A stretch of 64,000 bases of DNA. It comes from Ruminococcaceae bacterium HV4-5-B5C. GTDB taxonomy: Bacteria > Bacillota > Clostridia > Oscillospirales > Acutalibacteraceae. The stretch lies in assembly GCA_900184925.1 (NCBI GenBank), contig FXYJ02000004.1, positions 124,001 to 188,000 of the forward strand. The letters are read 5' to 3'. The notes beneath the pieces are model-generated. The model ran no database searches. It was not told the origin of the DNA and saw only the letters and a list, made by a program, of their open reading frames with translations. Shown here in pieces: positions 25,915 through 33,872 of the stretch. Numbering within the stretch: position 1 is the first letter of the stretch; each line of letters opens with the position of its first letter. The position numbers were made by a program, and so were the translations under genes.

Positions 25915-25947
25915 AAAAGAAGCATCCGAAGGGGTGCTTCTTTTCTT
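25915..25947 (+). terminator. intrinsic terminator of the tRNA gene
   Basis: AAAAGAAGCA (25915-25924) pairs with TGCTTCTTTT (25935-25944) directly after the CCA end, with its T run inside the 3' arm. Confidence 0.8.
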
Positions 25948-25999
25948 ACGTTACAGGCCTTATAACAGTTTTTTACTGAAATCCTCTTTAGGGATTCAA

Positions 26000-26028
26000 T
26001 TGTCTTTTACTCTCTGTTTTGCTATACT
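26000..26028 (+). promoter_or_regulatory. promoter of the PLD-like gene
   Basis: TTGTCT (26000-26005) and TATACT (26023-26028) are 17 bp apart, 38 bp before the start codon. Confidence 0.7.
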
Positions 26029-26065
26029 GTATCTATGTCATAATCAAAGAACAAGGGAGGCTCCC

Positions 26066-26698
26066 ATGTATCACAGAAGGTTTCACCTTATTACAGGGAT
26101 TGCGGCGGTCGCAGCCGTTGCTGTAATCCTTGCATTCGGCAAGGACATTCAGTCGTCGTTCACGATTCCGAAGAGCTGGTTCTCCATTCCCAGTCAGACT
26201 GTGGCGCTGATGGGAAAGAGCACCGGAACCGATACGGCAAAAGTCGAATATTATTTCCCGCGGGCCGGGCAGGATGTTCAGGCGCAGCTTGTTTCCATTA
26301 TTAATTCCGCCCAGAAAACACTTGATATTGCAATATACAGCCTGACGGACAGCCAAATCGGCTCGGCAATTACACAGGCTCATGAGCGCGGAGTTGCCGT
26401 TCGGATCATTACGGATCAGGAGCAGGCGGGAGGCCAGACTCAGAAAAAACTCCTGAAAGGGCTGGTCAGTGCAGGAATCCCCGTTAAAGAAAATACCCAC
26501 TCCGGGCTGATGCATCTTAAGGTCACAATAGCCGATGCCAAAATTGCCACAACGGGCAGTTTTAATTATACAAAGTCGGCGGAAAACACAAATGACGAAG
26601 TCTTTGTAATTTTGCGTGACGAAACTGCAGCAAAAGACTTCGACGCTGAATTTGAAAAAATGTGGAACGATACAACCGGTTTTGCAGATTATCATTGA
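26066..26698 (+). CDS. phospholipase D-like (single HKD) protein with N-terminal membrane segment
   Basis: This 210-residue protein begins with a hydrophobic helix (about residues 9-25) that anchors or exports it. The rest is one PLD domain with the HKD motif HLKVTIAD followed by the GSFNYTKSAENTNDE segment (about 150-180). Single-HKD enzymes of this size dimerise and include nonspecific nucleases such as Nuc, so a nuclease or phosphodiesterase is more likely than a lipase. ATG 26066 has AAGGGAGG 5 nt upstream. It is transcribed alone. Confidence 0.82.
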   Translation: MYHRRFHLITGIAAVAAVAVILAFGKDIQSSFTIPKSWFSIPSQTVALMGKSTGTDTAKVEYYFPRAGQDVQAQLVSIINSAQKTLDIAIYSLTDSQIGSAITQAHERGVAVRIITDQEQAGGQTQKKLLKGLVSAGIPVKENTHSGLMHLKVTIADAKIATTGSFNYTKSAENTNDEVFVILRDETAAKDFDAEFEKMWNDTTGFADYH

Positions 26699-26717
26699 TA
26701 CTGATCAGTAAGCCTCC

Positions 26718-26759
26718 ATATATCGATAAGCAATATTATAATATTGCTTATCGATATAT
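26718..26759. promoter_or_regulatory. perfect 42-bp palindrome, predicted operator (and possible terminator)
   Basis: The 42 bases read identically on both strands; each half contains TATCGATAAGCAATATT-like sequence and the centre is TTATAA. It ends 5 bp before the -35 of the DUF2975/XRE gene pair, and its AT-rich 3' side plus TTTTT could also end the PLD-gene transcript. Confidence 0.7.
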
Positions 26760-26764
26760 TTTTG

Positions 26765-26793
26765 TTGACTTTTAGAATGCCAGTTTATATAAT
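26765..26793 (+). promoter_or_regulatory. promoter of the DUF2975-XRE operon
   Basis: TTGACT (26765-26770) and perfect TATAAT (26788-26793) have 17-bp spacing, 21 bp before the start codon. Confidence 0.85.
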
Positions 26794-26814
26794 GGTCTAA
26801 AAGGAGATGGAGCT

Positions 26815-27294
26815 ATGAGACGGTGTGAACTGGTTGGGTGGGCGAAAGTGATGATCGCGGTTTTCTTTACAATGGGAGCAGTTTTCTGTTTTGGGATATG
26901 TCCCCGGATTGGAAAACAATTTGCCGATGCTTACCCGGACGTTTCTTATCTTTTCTGGCCGTGTCTGATTTTTGTCTGGGCTACGGCAGTGCCTTTTGTC
27001 GCTGCATTGGTGCAGTCCTGGAAAATCTGCAATGCTGTTCAACGCGAGCAGGCATTCTGCAGCCGGAATGCCGCCCGCCTGAAGCACATCAGCTTTATGG
27101 CATTTTCAGAATGTATTCTCTATTTTGCCATGCTGACTTTTCTGGCGATCAGCAATCTACTTCATCCGGCAGTTCTTCTTTTAATTCTTGTGATCCTGTG
27201 CATCGGTTTCGCTGCGGCGATTTCTTCAGCAGTTTTGTCGCACCTGACAGCAAAGGCCGTAAACTTGCAGGACGAAAATGATTTGACAATATGA
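26815..27294 (+). CDS. DUF2975-type membrane protein
   Basis: This 159-residue protein has four predicted membrane helices (about 10-30, 45-68, 95-115, 120-145) with short loops, matching the DUF2975 family, whose molecular function is unknown. In many Firmicutes DUF2975 genes are followed by a small XRE repressor, as here after 9 bp, so the pair is probably one autoregulated unit. AAGGAG lies about 8 nt before ATG 26815. Confidence 0.75.
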   Translation: MRRCELVGWAKVMIAVFFTMGAVFCFGICPRIGKQFADAYPDVSYLFWPCLIFVWATAVPFVAALVQSWKICNAVQREQAFCSRNAARLKHISFMAFSECILYFAMLTFLAISNLLHPAVLLLILVILCIGFAAAISSAVLSHLTAKAVNLQDENDLTI

Positions 27295-27303
27295 GGTGCG
27301 GTT

Positions 27304-27510
27304 ATGCCGATTCGAATTAACCTTGACGTCATGCTTGCAAAGAGAAAACTCAGCATGACAAATTTTGCAAACGAAGTTGGAATCACCATGGCGAACCTTT
27401 CCATACTCAAAAACGGGAAGGCAAGGGCAATCCGTTTTTCAACCCTGGAAAAGATTTGCCGTGTGCTTGACTGCCAGCCGGGAGATATTCTGGAATATAC
27501 GGAAGACTGA
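27304..27510 (+). CDS. small XRE-family (YozG-like) HTH regulator
   Basis: This 68-residue protein is a single Cro/C1-type helix-turn-helix: RKLSMTNFANEVGITMANLSILKNGK is spread over residues about 13-38, followed by FSTLEKICRVLDCQPGDILEY, the standard ending of this small family. No other domain is present. It is co-transcribed with the DUF2975 gene and is the natural candidate to bind the 42-bp palindrome upstream. Confidence 0.88.
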   Translation: MPIRINLDVMLAKRKLSMTNFANEVGITMANLSILKNGKARAIRFSTLEKICRVLDCQPGDILEYTED

Positions 27511-27627
27511 ACTGCACTGACCAAAAACTGTCGACTTGTAACAGGGCCTTTTTGACAACGCAGCGCTGTTCTGCGAATAAATCTCGATTCCGTTTCATAT
27601 GTTTGATTGACGAAATGCAGAAAATAT

Positions 27628-27694
27628 CAGGCTTTCGCAGGCAGATGCGCCAGCCCGAAGGTCGCCGTACAGGCGAAAATGGGACGCAGCCTGA
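27628..27694 (+). other. possible structured RNA leader before the 27722 gene
   Basis: TCAGGCT (27628-27634) pairs with AGCCTGA (27688-27694), and CGCCgtacaGGCG (about 27663-27675) forms an internal hairpin. The segment contains GGGACGCA, but the arrangement does not match the c-di-GMP riboswitches I know. It ends 27 bp before the start codon. It could be a leader structure or chance. Confidence 0.3.
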
Positions 27695-27721
27695 ATCATT
27701 CGGCCGGAAGAAGGGGAGTCT

Positions 27722-28264
27722 ATGGCAAATACAGCGTCCCGGAATCAAATGGGCAGAACCGTAGAAGTTCCGATCAGTCTTTTTGAATCCATGCGCGGAA
27801 GGTATTTTATTGGTTATGCCGACGGGCTGTCTCTCAACGCCGGCAGCAGTGCGTGGGCAAGGCTGTATAATCCCAGACTTTCCGGAGTGAATCTCTTTGT
27901 CGACACATGGTCGGTGACGGACCTTTCCGTCAGTCCGTTCCGCGCCCAGTTCTGGTTCAACGCTGATCCGCCCGGAAATGCAACGGAGTCGGATCTTGTA
28001 ACACCCTCCAATCTTGCCTTTCGGCCGACACCGGTTCCGCATGCGGAATTGCAGAAAGCTTCGGCCGTTTATGGAGAGCCCGACGGGGGAGTTCTGGCCT
28101 TTGCACGCTGGGGAATTCCCTGTACTACTCTGGTAGGGGAAGAAGGCGGGAAGCTGATTATTCCTCCGGGAAGTTCCTTTATGATCTATGTGTCCCTGAC
28201 AAATTTCTCAAGTCCCGAAGGGTCCGCCCGAATCTCTTTCAACTGGTGGGAAGAAGTAACCTGA
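27722..28264 (+). CDS. conserved protein of unknown function (possibly DUF6143)
   Basis: This 180-residue soluble protein has no signal peptide or membrane helix. It includes GRYFIGYADGLSL, WARLYNPRLSGVNLFVD and a C-terminal IPPGSSFMIYVSLTNF segment, which suggests a beta-sandwich. I associate the GRYFIGYADG and NPRxSGVN patterns with DUF6143 of Clostridia, but from memory only. Nothing nearby indicates its role. GAAGGGGAG lies just before ATG 27722. It is followed by a strong terminator. Confidence 0.7.
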   Translation: MANTASRNQMGRTVEVPISLFESMRGRYFIGYADGLSLNAGSSAWARLYNPRLSGVNLFVDTWSVTDLSVSPFRAQFWFNADPPGNATESDLVTPSNLAFRPTPVPHAELQKASAVYGEPDGGVLAFARWGIPCTTLVGEEGGKLIIPPGSSFMIYVSLTNFSSPEGSARISFNWWEEVT

Positions 28265-28291
28265 TGCCAAAGTCCATCAAACCATAAGGAA

Positions 28292-28320
28292 AGGCTGCCG
28301 GTTAACCGGCAGCCTTTTTT
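28292..28320 (+). terminator. intrinsic terminator between convergent genes
   Basis: AGGCTGCCGGTT and AACCGGCAGCCT (28292-28315) make a perfect 12-bp self-complementary stem followed by TTTTT; the A-rich left flank gives weaker function on the minus strand for the helicase gene. Confidence 0.85.
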
Positions 28321-28328
28321 CGGTATGT

Positions 28329-31300
28329 TTAGTTTGCCGCTTCGGCAGAATCTTCTTCTGGCGTTTCTTCAGCAGATTCCTGAGGCCTGTCACGTTTCAA
28401 AGCGGAACAAACTTCCTCTTCCCGACCGAGGAAATAATCTTCAATAATATCCCAGCGCCGTGAGCTTGGAAGTTCCGCGGACATAAAGTTCATCATGACA
28501 TCCTGCGCGATCCTGTGCCTGCGGCGGATATCTGTAAGAACTTCGTTTGAATATTTGGAGAAATCCATTTCAGCCAACTTCTTCCTATCGTTGACGCGAA
28601 GAAAAATCTCCATGTTCTGACTTCCGCGCACCTGATAGGAAGCCAGCCCGAACAGTTCAAGGAATGAAAGCAGGCGGAGCCGCTCCGGCTGCTTATTGCC
28701 CTTCCCGGCAGGAATAAAAGCCTGATAAAGGTTGTCTGCATCGGGAGGGCACTGAGAGGCCAACTGCACAAAGTAGTTCGGCATCGTGAGATAACCGGTA
28801 TTCATGACACGGTAAACAATCGCGCCGGAGGGGGATTTACGGGAGGCAATAAATTTCAGTCTGTCGCTGTTGGCCCGGAAACCCACGTTGTGCGAAAGAT
28901 CTGCAACAAACAAATCCAGAATCATCCCGGCAAATTCAGGGTGTTCAAAGGTACCGCCAAAGCCTTCGGTCAGCATGGTTTTGAAATCCTCCACGGTGAA
29001 CATCTCGCCCCGGGACTTTGCCCCGCGGAAGATATCGGCGATGACCGTGCAGCATGTTTTCACTTTTTCCAGAAGTTCCGGGAACGGGTACTTGTAATCC
29101 GCACGGATATGGATTCGAGGCGAGAGACGTTCGCCGCAGGTGGAGGAAAAGAGATCCCCTGCGAAAAATTTATAGTTAAACTGTGAAAAGCTCATGCCGC
29201 GAAAACCGGCAGCCCAAATAGCAGGCATATCAAGTTCGTAGATATCGCCGCTGTTGATGATCGTCGTGTCGGACTCATAACGCTTATTGCGAGAAAGAAG
29301 AACTCGCTTCGTGCGGTCATTCAGACGCGTAACATATTCACCAAAATCGCGCTCAAAGTTTTTCAGGGCGGTATGCGGAACATTAACATAGCTTTTGGTC
29401 AGAATAGCCTGCGGTCGTACGGTAAGAATCGGACAGCCGTTTTGAAGCTCCAAGTCCTTTTCCAAAAGGAGAAGTCCGTTTTTCACCCTGTTTTCGAGTT
29501 CCCGCCCGCCAAACAGGTACAGGAACGCATCGGGAGACAGAAACATGCTGTTTCCGTTCTTTCTTTTCAGTAAAGTGGTGATCTTCCGAAGCATTTCCCG
29601 GAGCTGGTACTGTTTCATTTCCGAGATGCCGTAGAGCGTACGCACATACCGAATATCAGTCGGGAGAAAATCAGCAGTGGCCAGAGCTGTGGATTCTTTC
29701 TCACGGGCGGCACGTCCGACTTCCTGCACATAATCTGCAAGACTTCCGGTTGGGGCAAAATGATAGATGTTTTGAATATCTTTGACGTCTACGCCCATAC
29801 CGAACGCCTTGGTGCAGACCATGACGGTGCAGGTGCCGAGGCGAAAACTGTTTTGAGCTTCGTCCCGGGTCTGCTTATCCAGAGTTCCGTAATATTTCTT
29901 TACTTTCTGGCGGGTTGCCGGGTCCAGCGCCGTGAAGATTTCATCTACCTGCGTGGTGAACGGACAGTATACCAGAGACTTCTCGCCTTTCACCACATAC
30001 TCTTTGATGACTTCGGCGGCCTTTTTCACTTTAAATGCTTCCACACCCCCGGTGATGCCTTTGGGGGAAACATGGTGGATATCAAACTCAATGTTATCTC
30101 TTCGTACGCTGCCAAGGTAAATCAGAGGATCATTGAGAAAAAGGCTTGAAACCGTTTCATTTACAACATCTTCCGCTCCGCCGTAAATTGCGGTGGCGGT
30201 CAGGCACAGCACGGGGAATCTGGTGCCGGCGCGTCTCAGACGTTTCAGAAAATCTCCGAGATACCAGTAATCCGCGCGAAAATCTTTGCCCCATGAAGTA
30301 ACAATGTGAGCCTCGTCAATCACGAACAGCCCGAGAGGTCTTCCGCCGGTTATCGCTTCGAGCGGTGTCGAAACAAGAAGCTCCGGAGCAAGATAAACGA
30401 TGGATTTTTCCCCGGAATGGATCTGGGAAATCCGTTTTTCCCGCTCCTCGAAAGAAAGCGTGGAATTGATGAATGTGGCAGAATTCACATGGCGTTCGTT
30501 TTCCAGCTGTGTCACCTGATCTTTCATCAGAGCGATCAGCGGAGTAATGACAATGGTAACGGCACCGAATTTTTCCGCCAGATAAATCGCAGGCAGTTGG
30601 AACAGCAAAGATTTTCCCGCGCCGGTGGGGGCCGTAATAAAGCAGTCGCGGAAATCCTGCCCTTCCTGCATCGCCGCCTTGCACTGGCTGACAATCTGTT
30701 CAACGATCTCGCCCTGCGAAATGCTTACTGTCCCGGCGGCAGATCCCGGGTTTCTGTAAAAATCGAGGTCACGGAAAGCAGCGCCGTCGCCCCAGTGTCT
30801 GCGAAGAAGAGGAAGCAGGTCATCCGATTCGCCGCTGCACTTCAGATTGAATTCCGGGCATACACGTACGCAGATCGGAAGTCCCAATGCCTCCATCACT
30901 CCGGAAAACGCAGGAAGCGCATATTGGGACGGGTCCATGCGCGAAGCAAGCGTATAATCGGCCGACGGCAGAAGCATGCCGTTGAGAAGGTCGGCTTTCA
31001 GAGCAGGGAACAGCCGACCGGCGGCGGAAATCTGCGCTTTTTCTGGTTTGCCTTCAGCAAAGGTGCACTCTTTCTCCGGGAAAAAGGGGAGCCTTGAAAA
31101 GTTCCTTCCTGCATCTCTGAGAAGAGGAACCGTAAAATAATGCTTGTCGTCGAGGGAATCGACGTCGTCGTAATAATTAAGGTATACCGAAATCTTGTCA
31201 GGGATAACAGTAGAATCTTCCTGAAAATAGGAATAGAGTGCTTTTGCCGCTTCCTCCGGAATCGCGGACGGGTACTTTTTGAGGAAGAGATTGTTTTCGA

Positions 31301-31652
31301 CTATGACTATTTTGCCGCCGAAACGTTCGGCAAACTCCGGAACTGCGGAAAGTGCCGCAAGCAGTTGCTCATAAATACCCACGCGAAGCCCGCTCCCGGT
31401 AAGAAGGCTTTGGGCGATTTCTGCTTTTTTTTCGTCAAGAGCGGGAATGTTCAGCGCACCGTCACCATACAGAATTCCCGGTATGGAAACGGCGCCGTCA
31501 AGAGCCAAAATTGCTTTGTTCTGTTCACTGCCAAAGCCGTAGAAAAACACGGCGGTTTTATCACTGCGATTCTTTTGTAAAAACGCATTCGCTTGTGCCA
31601 GAAAAACATCCTGAAAATTCAATACTTTCACCTTTGCCCCGTAAGAATTCAT
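28329..31652 (-). CDS. large RecQ-like DEAH helicase with unrecognised N- and C-terminal regions
   Basis: This 1,107-residue protein has a RecQ-type SF2 motor in its middle: motif I APTGAGKS (341-348), TPLIALMKDQ (370-379), DEAH box (446-449), motif III LTATA (484-488) and motif VI QEVGRAARE (643-651). Residues 1-320 and about 700-1107 match no domain I know, and the RQC zinc cysteines and HRDC domain of RecQ are not evident. Large helicases of this kind occur in repair and in defence loci, but no defence gene is adjacent. ATG 31652 lacks a good ribosome site; TTG 31622, with AAAGGTGA upstream, is an alternative start. Confidence 0.8.
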   Translation of the reverse strand: MNSYGAKVKVLNFQDVFLAQANAFLQKNRSDKTAVFFYGFGSEQNKAILALDGAVSIPGILYGDGALNIPALDEKKAEIAQSLLTGSGLRVGIYEQLLAALSAVPEFAERFGGKIVIVENNLFLKKYPSAIPEEAAKALYSYFQEDSTVIPDKISVYLNYYDDVDSLDDKHYFTVPLLRDAGRNFSRLPFFPEKECTFAEGKPEKAQISAAGRLFPALKADLLNGMLLPSADYTLASRMDPSQYALPAFSGVMEALGLPICVRVCPEFNLKCSGESDDLLPLLRRHWGDGAAFRDLDFYRNPGSAAGTVSISQGEIVEQIVSQCKAAMQEGQDFRDCFITAPTGAGKSLLFQLPAIYLAEKFGAVTIVITPLIALMKDQVTQLENERHVNSATFINSTLSFEEREKRISQIHSGEKSIVYLAPELLVSTPLEAITGGRPLGLFVIDEAHIVTSWGKDFRADYWYLGDFLKRLRRAGTRFPVLCLTATAIYGGAEDVVNETVSSLFLNDPLIYLGSVRRDNIEFDIHHVSPKGITGGVEAFKVKKAAEVIKEYVVKGEKSLVYCPFTTQVDEIFTALDPATRQKVKKYYGTLDKQTRDEAQNSFRLGTCTVMVCTKAFGMGVDVKDIQNIYHFAPTGSLADYVQEVGRAAREKESTALATADFLPTDIRYVRTLYGISEMKQYQLREMLRKITTLLKRKNGNSMFLSPDAFLYLFGGRELENRVKNGLLLLEKDLELQNGCPILTVRPQAILTKSYVNVPHTALKNFERDFGEYVTRLNDRTKRVLLSRNKRYESDTTIINSGDIYELDMPAIWAAGFRGMSFSQFNYKFFAGDLFSSTCGERLSPRIHIRADYKYPFPELLEKVKTCCTVIADIFRGAKSRGEMFTVEDFKTMLTEGFGGTFEHPEFAGMILDLFVADLSHNVGFRANSDRLKFIASRKSPSGAIVYRVMNTGYLTMPNYFVQLASQCPPDADNLYQAFIPAGKGNKQPERLRLLSFLELFGLASYQVRGSQNMEIFLRVNDRKKLAEMDFSKYSNEVLTDIRRRHRIAQDVMMNFMSAELPSSRRWDIIEDYFLGREEEVCSALKRDRPQESAEETPEEDSAEAAN

Positions 31653-31688
31653 TGCACAGAGTCCAAAACTAAATGTGCGGTTTTATTT

Positions 31689-31717
31689 ATTATACTCCAT
31701 CTGGAAGAGAACGGCAA
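31689..31717 (-). promoter_or_regulatory. promoter of the RecQ-like gene
   Basis: On the minus strand TTGCCG (31717-31712) and perfect TATAAT (31694-31689) are 17 bp apart, about 37 bp before the first start codon. Confidence 0.7.
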
Positions 31718-31818
31718 GTTAAGGACGGTTTCCGCCCGGTCCTGCTGAAAAAGCCACTGTTGCATAACAAATATACCAGAAAAAATGTTTTATATAGATT
31801 AATATATGTAATATATAA

Positions 31819-31847
31819 TTGACATAATGACAAGGAGAAGCTATAAT
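31819..31847 (+). promoter_or_regulatory. promoter of the XRE/membrane-protein pair at 31868
   Basis: Perfect TTGACA (31819-31824) and perfect TATAAT (31842-31847) have 17-bp spacing. TTATATA and TATATAA repeats flank the upstream side and may form a binding site. Confidence 0.88.
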
Positions 31848-31867
31848 TACAGTCGGAAGGTGATTGC

Positions 31868-32077
31868 ATGGGAAGAAATATCCCGATCAAGGTTGCCAGG
31901 GCTGAGCGCGACATGACGCAGAAACAACTCGCGGAGGCGGTAGGCGTTTCCCGTCAGACGATCAATGCGATCGAGCAGGGCGAATACAATCCGACAATAA
32001 AACTCTGCAGAACGATTTGCAAAGTGCTCGGTAAAACGCTTGATGAACTTTTTGGAGAGGAAAGTGAAGCAAAATGA
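31868..32077 (+). CDS. small XRE-family HTH regulator
   Basis: This 69-residue Cro/C1-type protein reads NIPIKVARAERDMTQKQLAEA, then VSRQTINAIEQGEYNPTIKL and LGKTLDELF, the compact form found beside small membrane proteins in Firmicutes. It overlaps the next gene by 4 bp, so the two are translationally coupled. It is probably an autorepressor of the strong promoter 20 bp upstream. A GGAAGG ribosome site precedes ATG 31868. Confidence 0.9.
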   Translation: MGRNIPIKVARAERDMTQKQLAEAVGVSRQTINAIEQGEYNPTIKLCRTICKVLGKTLDELFGEESEAK

Positions 32078-32538
32078 AACGGCATTGGAATTGTAACGTA
32101 TTTTACGACGAGAGGCAGGCCATTGAGAGAGGCAGGGCATTCCGCAACGGATATCTTACATTGGCTCTGACCATGCTTGCCTGCTTTTTAATTCGTGACT
32201 GTTTTGAATGGAACCCGATTGACGATTATTCCATGTTCCTGTTTTGCATCTGGACTTCTCTGGTGGTTGTATCCGTAAATCTGATCCTGAACAATGCATA
32301 CGACGGCATCTACGAAGGCCGCAATGCGCTTGCGGTTTGGATCATGGGATTTGCAGGGATGGTTTGCCTTGTTGGTGAGGCCGTGCATGGCGTAAAGGGA
32401 AAGTTCACTTTATACAATGATTTCGGCACGCTTTTTTCCGGTATCGGGCTTATTACAATCTTTGCCGTTTATATGGTGAAACGTTCTCATGACGTCAAAC
32501 AAGAAAAAACAGAAAACCCGAATGAAAATATCTCTTGA
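32074..32538 (+). CDS. four-helix membrane protein coupled to the XRE regulator
   Basis: This 154-residue protein has about four membrane helices (about 29-45, 53-75, 87-105, 120-140) with a cytoplasmic, charged N-terminus and C-terminus. I do not recognise the family with confidence. Gene pairs of a 69-residue XRE protein and a small membrane protein are common in Clostridia and Bacilli and respond to unknown signals. The overlap ATGA with the upstream gene supports a shared role. Confidence 0.75.
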   Translation: MKRHWNCNVFYDERQAIERGRAFRNGYLTLALTMLACFLIRDCFEWNPIDDYSMFLFCIWTSLVVVSVNLILNNAYDGIYEGRNALAVWIMGFAGMVCLVGEAVHGVKGKFTLYNDFGTLFSGIGLITIFAVYMVKRSHDVKQEKTENPNENIS

Positions 32539-32565
32539 CTCTGACGCAGCGTCATAGCGTATCAT
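32535..32565 (+). promoter_or_regulatory. MerR-type long-spacer promoter with central dyad
   Basis: TTGACT (32535-32540) and TATCAT (32560-32565) are 19 bp apart, longer than optimal, and the spacer contains the perfect dyad TGACGC-A-GCGTCA (32542-32554). This is the signature of promoters activated by DNA untwisting by MerR proteins, and the next gene encodes one. Confidence 0.85.
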
Positions 32566-32584
32566 TGCTTTCAGAAAGGAGAGG

Positions 32585-33331
32585 ATGAAAGTGAAAACGG
32601 TAAAACAAGTGGCAGCAATCACCGGAATCAGCGTGCGCACGCTGCATTATTATGACAAGATCGGGCTGCTGAAACCGACTCAAACAACCAGTGCAGGGTA
32701 TCGGCTTTACGACGGAAAAGCGCTGGGCCGTCTGCAGCAGATCCTGTTTTTCCGGGAGTTGGACTTTCCGCTCAAAGAAATCCGTTCCATCCTTGAAAGC
32801 CCCTCCTTCAATGCCCGAGAGGCGCTTCAAAGTCACAGAAGGATGCTCATACTGGAGCGCGATCGTCTGGACGGCCTGATTCGCCTTGCGGACCAAACTC
32901 TGAAAGGAGAAAACGTCATGAGCTTTGAAGAATTTGACCATAGCAGAATCGACGACGAGCGCCAAAAATACGCCGAAGAAGCCAAAGAGCGCTGGGGTGG
33001 AACAGACGCCTACCGTGAAAGCGAACGCCGTACCGCCGTTTACAAACAAGATGACTGGAACAGGGTGAACGGGGAAGCCGAACAGTTGTACCGGGCTTTT
33101 GCGGAAAATCTCAGTAAACAGCCGGACGACCCGGCCGTACAGGCTCTTGTCAGGCAGTGGCAGAAATATATCACGCGTAATTTCTACTGCTGCACCGATG
33201 AGATTCTGGCCGGGCTGGGGCAGATGTATGCAGGAGACCCGCGTTTTACCAAAAACATTGACCAAAACGGTGAAGGCCTTGCAAATTTCATGAGCCGCGC
33301 GATTGCGGAGTATTGCAAAAACAAAAAGTGA
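32585..33331 (+). CDS. MerR-family regulator with TipAS-like ligand domain
   Basis: This 248-residue protein has an N-terminal MerR winged helix (TVKQVAAITGISVRTLHYYD, residues 3-22, then GLLKP and GYRLY) and a dimerisation coiled coil to about 110. The C-terminal half (about 115-248) fits the TipAS/antibiotic-binding domain, with ERWGGTDAYRES and the LYRAFAENL segment and the conserved HTH-linked YYCCTDEILAGL-like region. Such proteins bind drug-like molecules and activate their own promoter. The 19-bp spacer promoter directly upstream supports autoactivation. No other target gene is adjacent. Confidence 0.9.
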   Translation: MKVKTVKQVAAITGISVRTLHYYDKIGLLKPTQTTSAGYRLYDGKALGRLQQILFFRELDFPLKEIRSILESPSFNAREALQSHRRMLILERDRLDGLIRLADQTLKGENVMSFEEFDHSRIDDERQKYAEEAKERWGGTDAYRESERRTAVYKQDDWNRVNGEAEQLYRAFAENLSKQPDDPAVQALVRQWQKYITRNFYCCTDEILAGLGQMYAGDPRFTKNIDQNGEGLANFMSRAIAEYCKNKK

Positions 33332-33338
33332 TGAGTCA

Positions 33339-33377
33339 ACAGGGCCGTTGTAAAACAAAGTTTTACAACGGCCCTGT
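33339..33377. terminator. perfect 18-bp hairpin between convergent genes
   Basis: ACAGGGCCGTTGTAAAAC and GTTTTACAACGGCCCTGT pair perfectly around an AAA loop. There is no strong T run on either side, so it is a bidirectional terminator-like hairpin with weak slippage sequence. Confidence 0.7.
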
Positions 33378-33399
33378 TCCTGTAATTCTGTTTTTCATA

Positions 33400-33870
33400 T
33401 TAATGAAAAAAGTGTCTTTTACTGCCACACGCCACTGCCGAATTTACGCTCTCGGGCCGGCTTCCGATGCGGAACAGCGATGAAACGAGCAGGATTCCCA
33501 TGGCAAGTGCCCCGGCAATGCCCAGTGTATGCAGCCCTGTCTGCAGGAACATCTGGTTGTTTCCGATGACGCAGTAATCCATGGTGTAGAAAATCCCGCC
33601 GCCCGGAACCATCGGCAGAAGCGCGACAATCTGGAATTCCGTCGCAGGTTTTTTGAGAATCCGCGCCATAATTTCAGAGTAGATTGCGGTTGCCACCGTG
33701 GCGATAAAAAATTGAAAAATATCGTTATGAACGAAGTTTAAAAGCAGATAAACGAACCATCCGAGCGCCCCTCCGAGTGAAGCCAGCATTAGGGTTTTCC
33801 CGCGCATGTTATAGATCAGGCCAAACGCTGCGCAGGCGAAAAAAGACCAGAGGCAGGCCATATATTCCAT
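33400..33870 (-). CDS. threonine/serine exporter family, small subunit (YjjB/ThrE C-terminal half)
   Basis: This 156-residue protein has about four to five membrane helices and includes YSEIMARILKKPATEFQIVALLPMVPGGG in pieces (residues about 64-93), with LPMVPGGGIFYTMDY being the hallmark of the ThrE C-terminal half. In organisms with split exporters this half acts with a YjjP-like partner encoded upstream, here 2 bp away. Related systems export threonine, serine or succinate; the substrate here is open. Confidence 0.87.
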   Translation of the reverse strand: MEYMACLWSFFACAAFGLIYNMRGKTLMLASLGGALGWFVYLLLNFVHNDIFQFFIATVATAIYSEIMARILKKPATEFQIVALLPMVPGGGIFYTMDYCVIGNNQMFLQTGLHTLGIAGALAMGILLVSSLFRIGSRPESVNSAVACGSKRHFFH

Positions 33871-33872
33871 CG

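Noticed and set aside
25765..25965. Open frame over the tRNA-Leu gene
   Set aside because: The clear tRNA, its promoter and terminator explain this sequence; the frame has no ribosome site.
27628..27694. c-di-GMP riboswitch, because of GGGACGCA
   Set aside because: The order of helices is wrong: the conserved element runs straight into the closing stem and the second hairpin with its receptor is missing.
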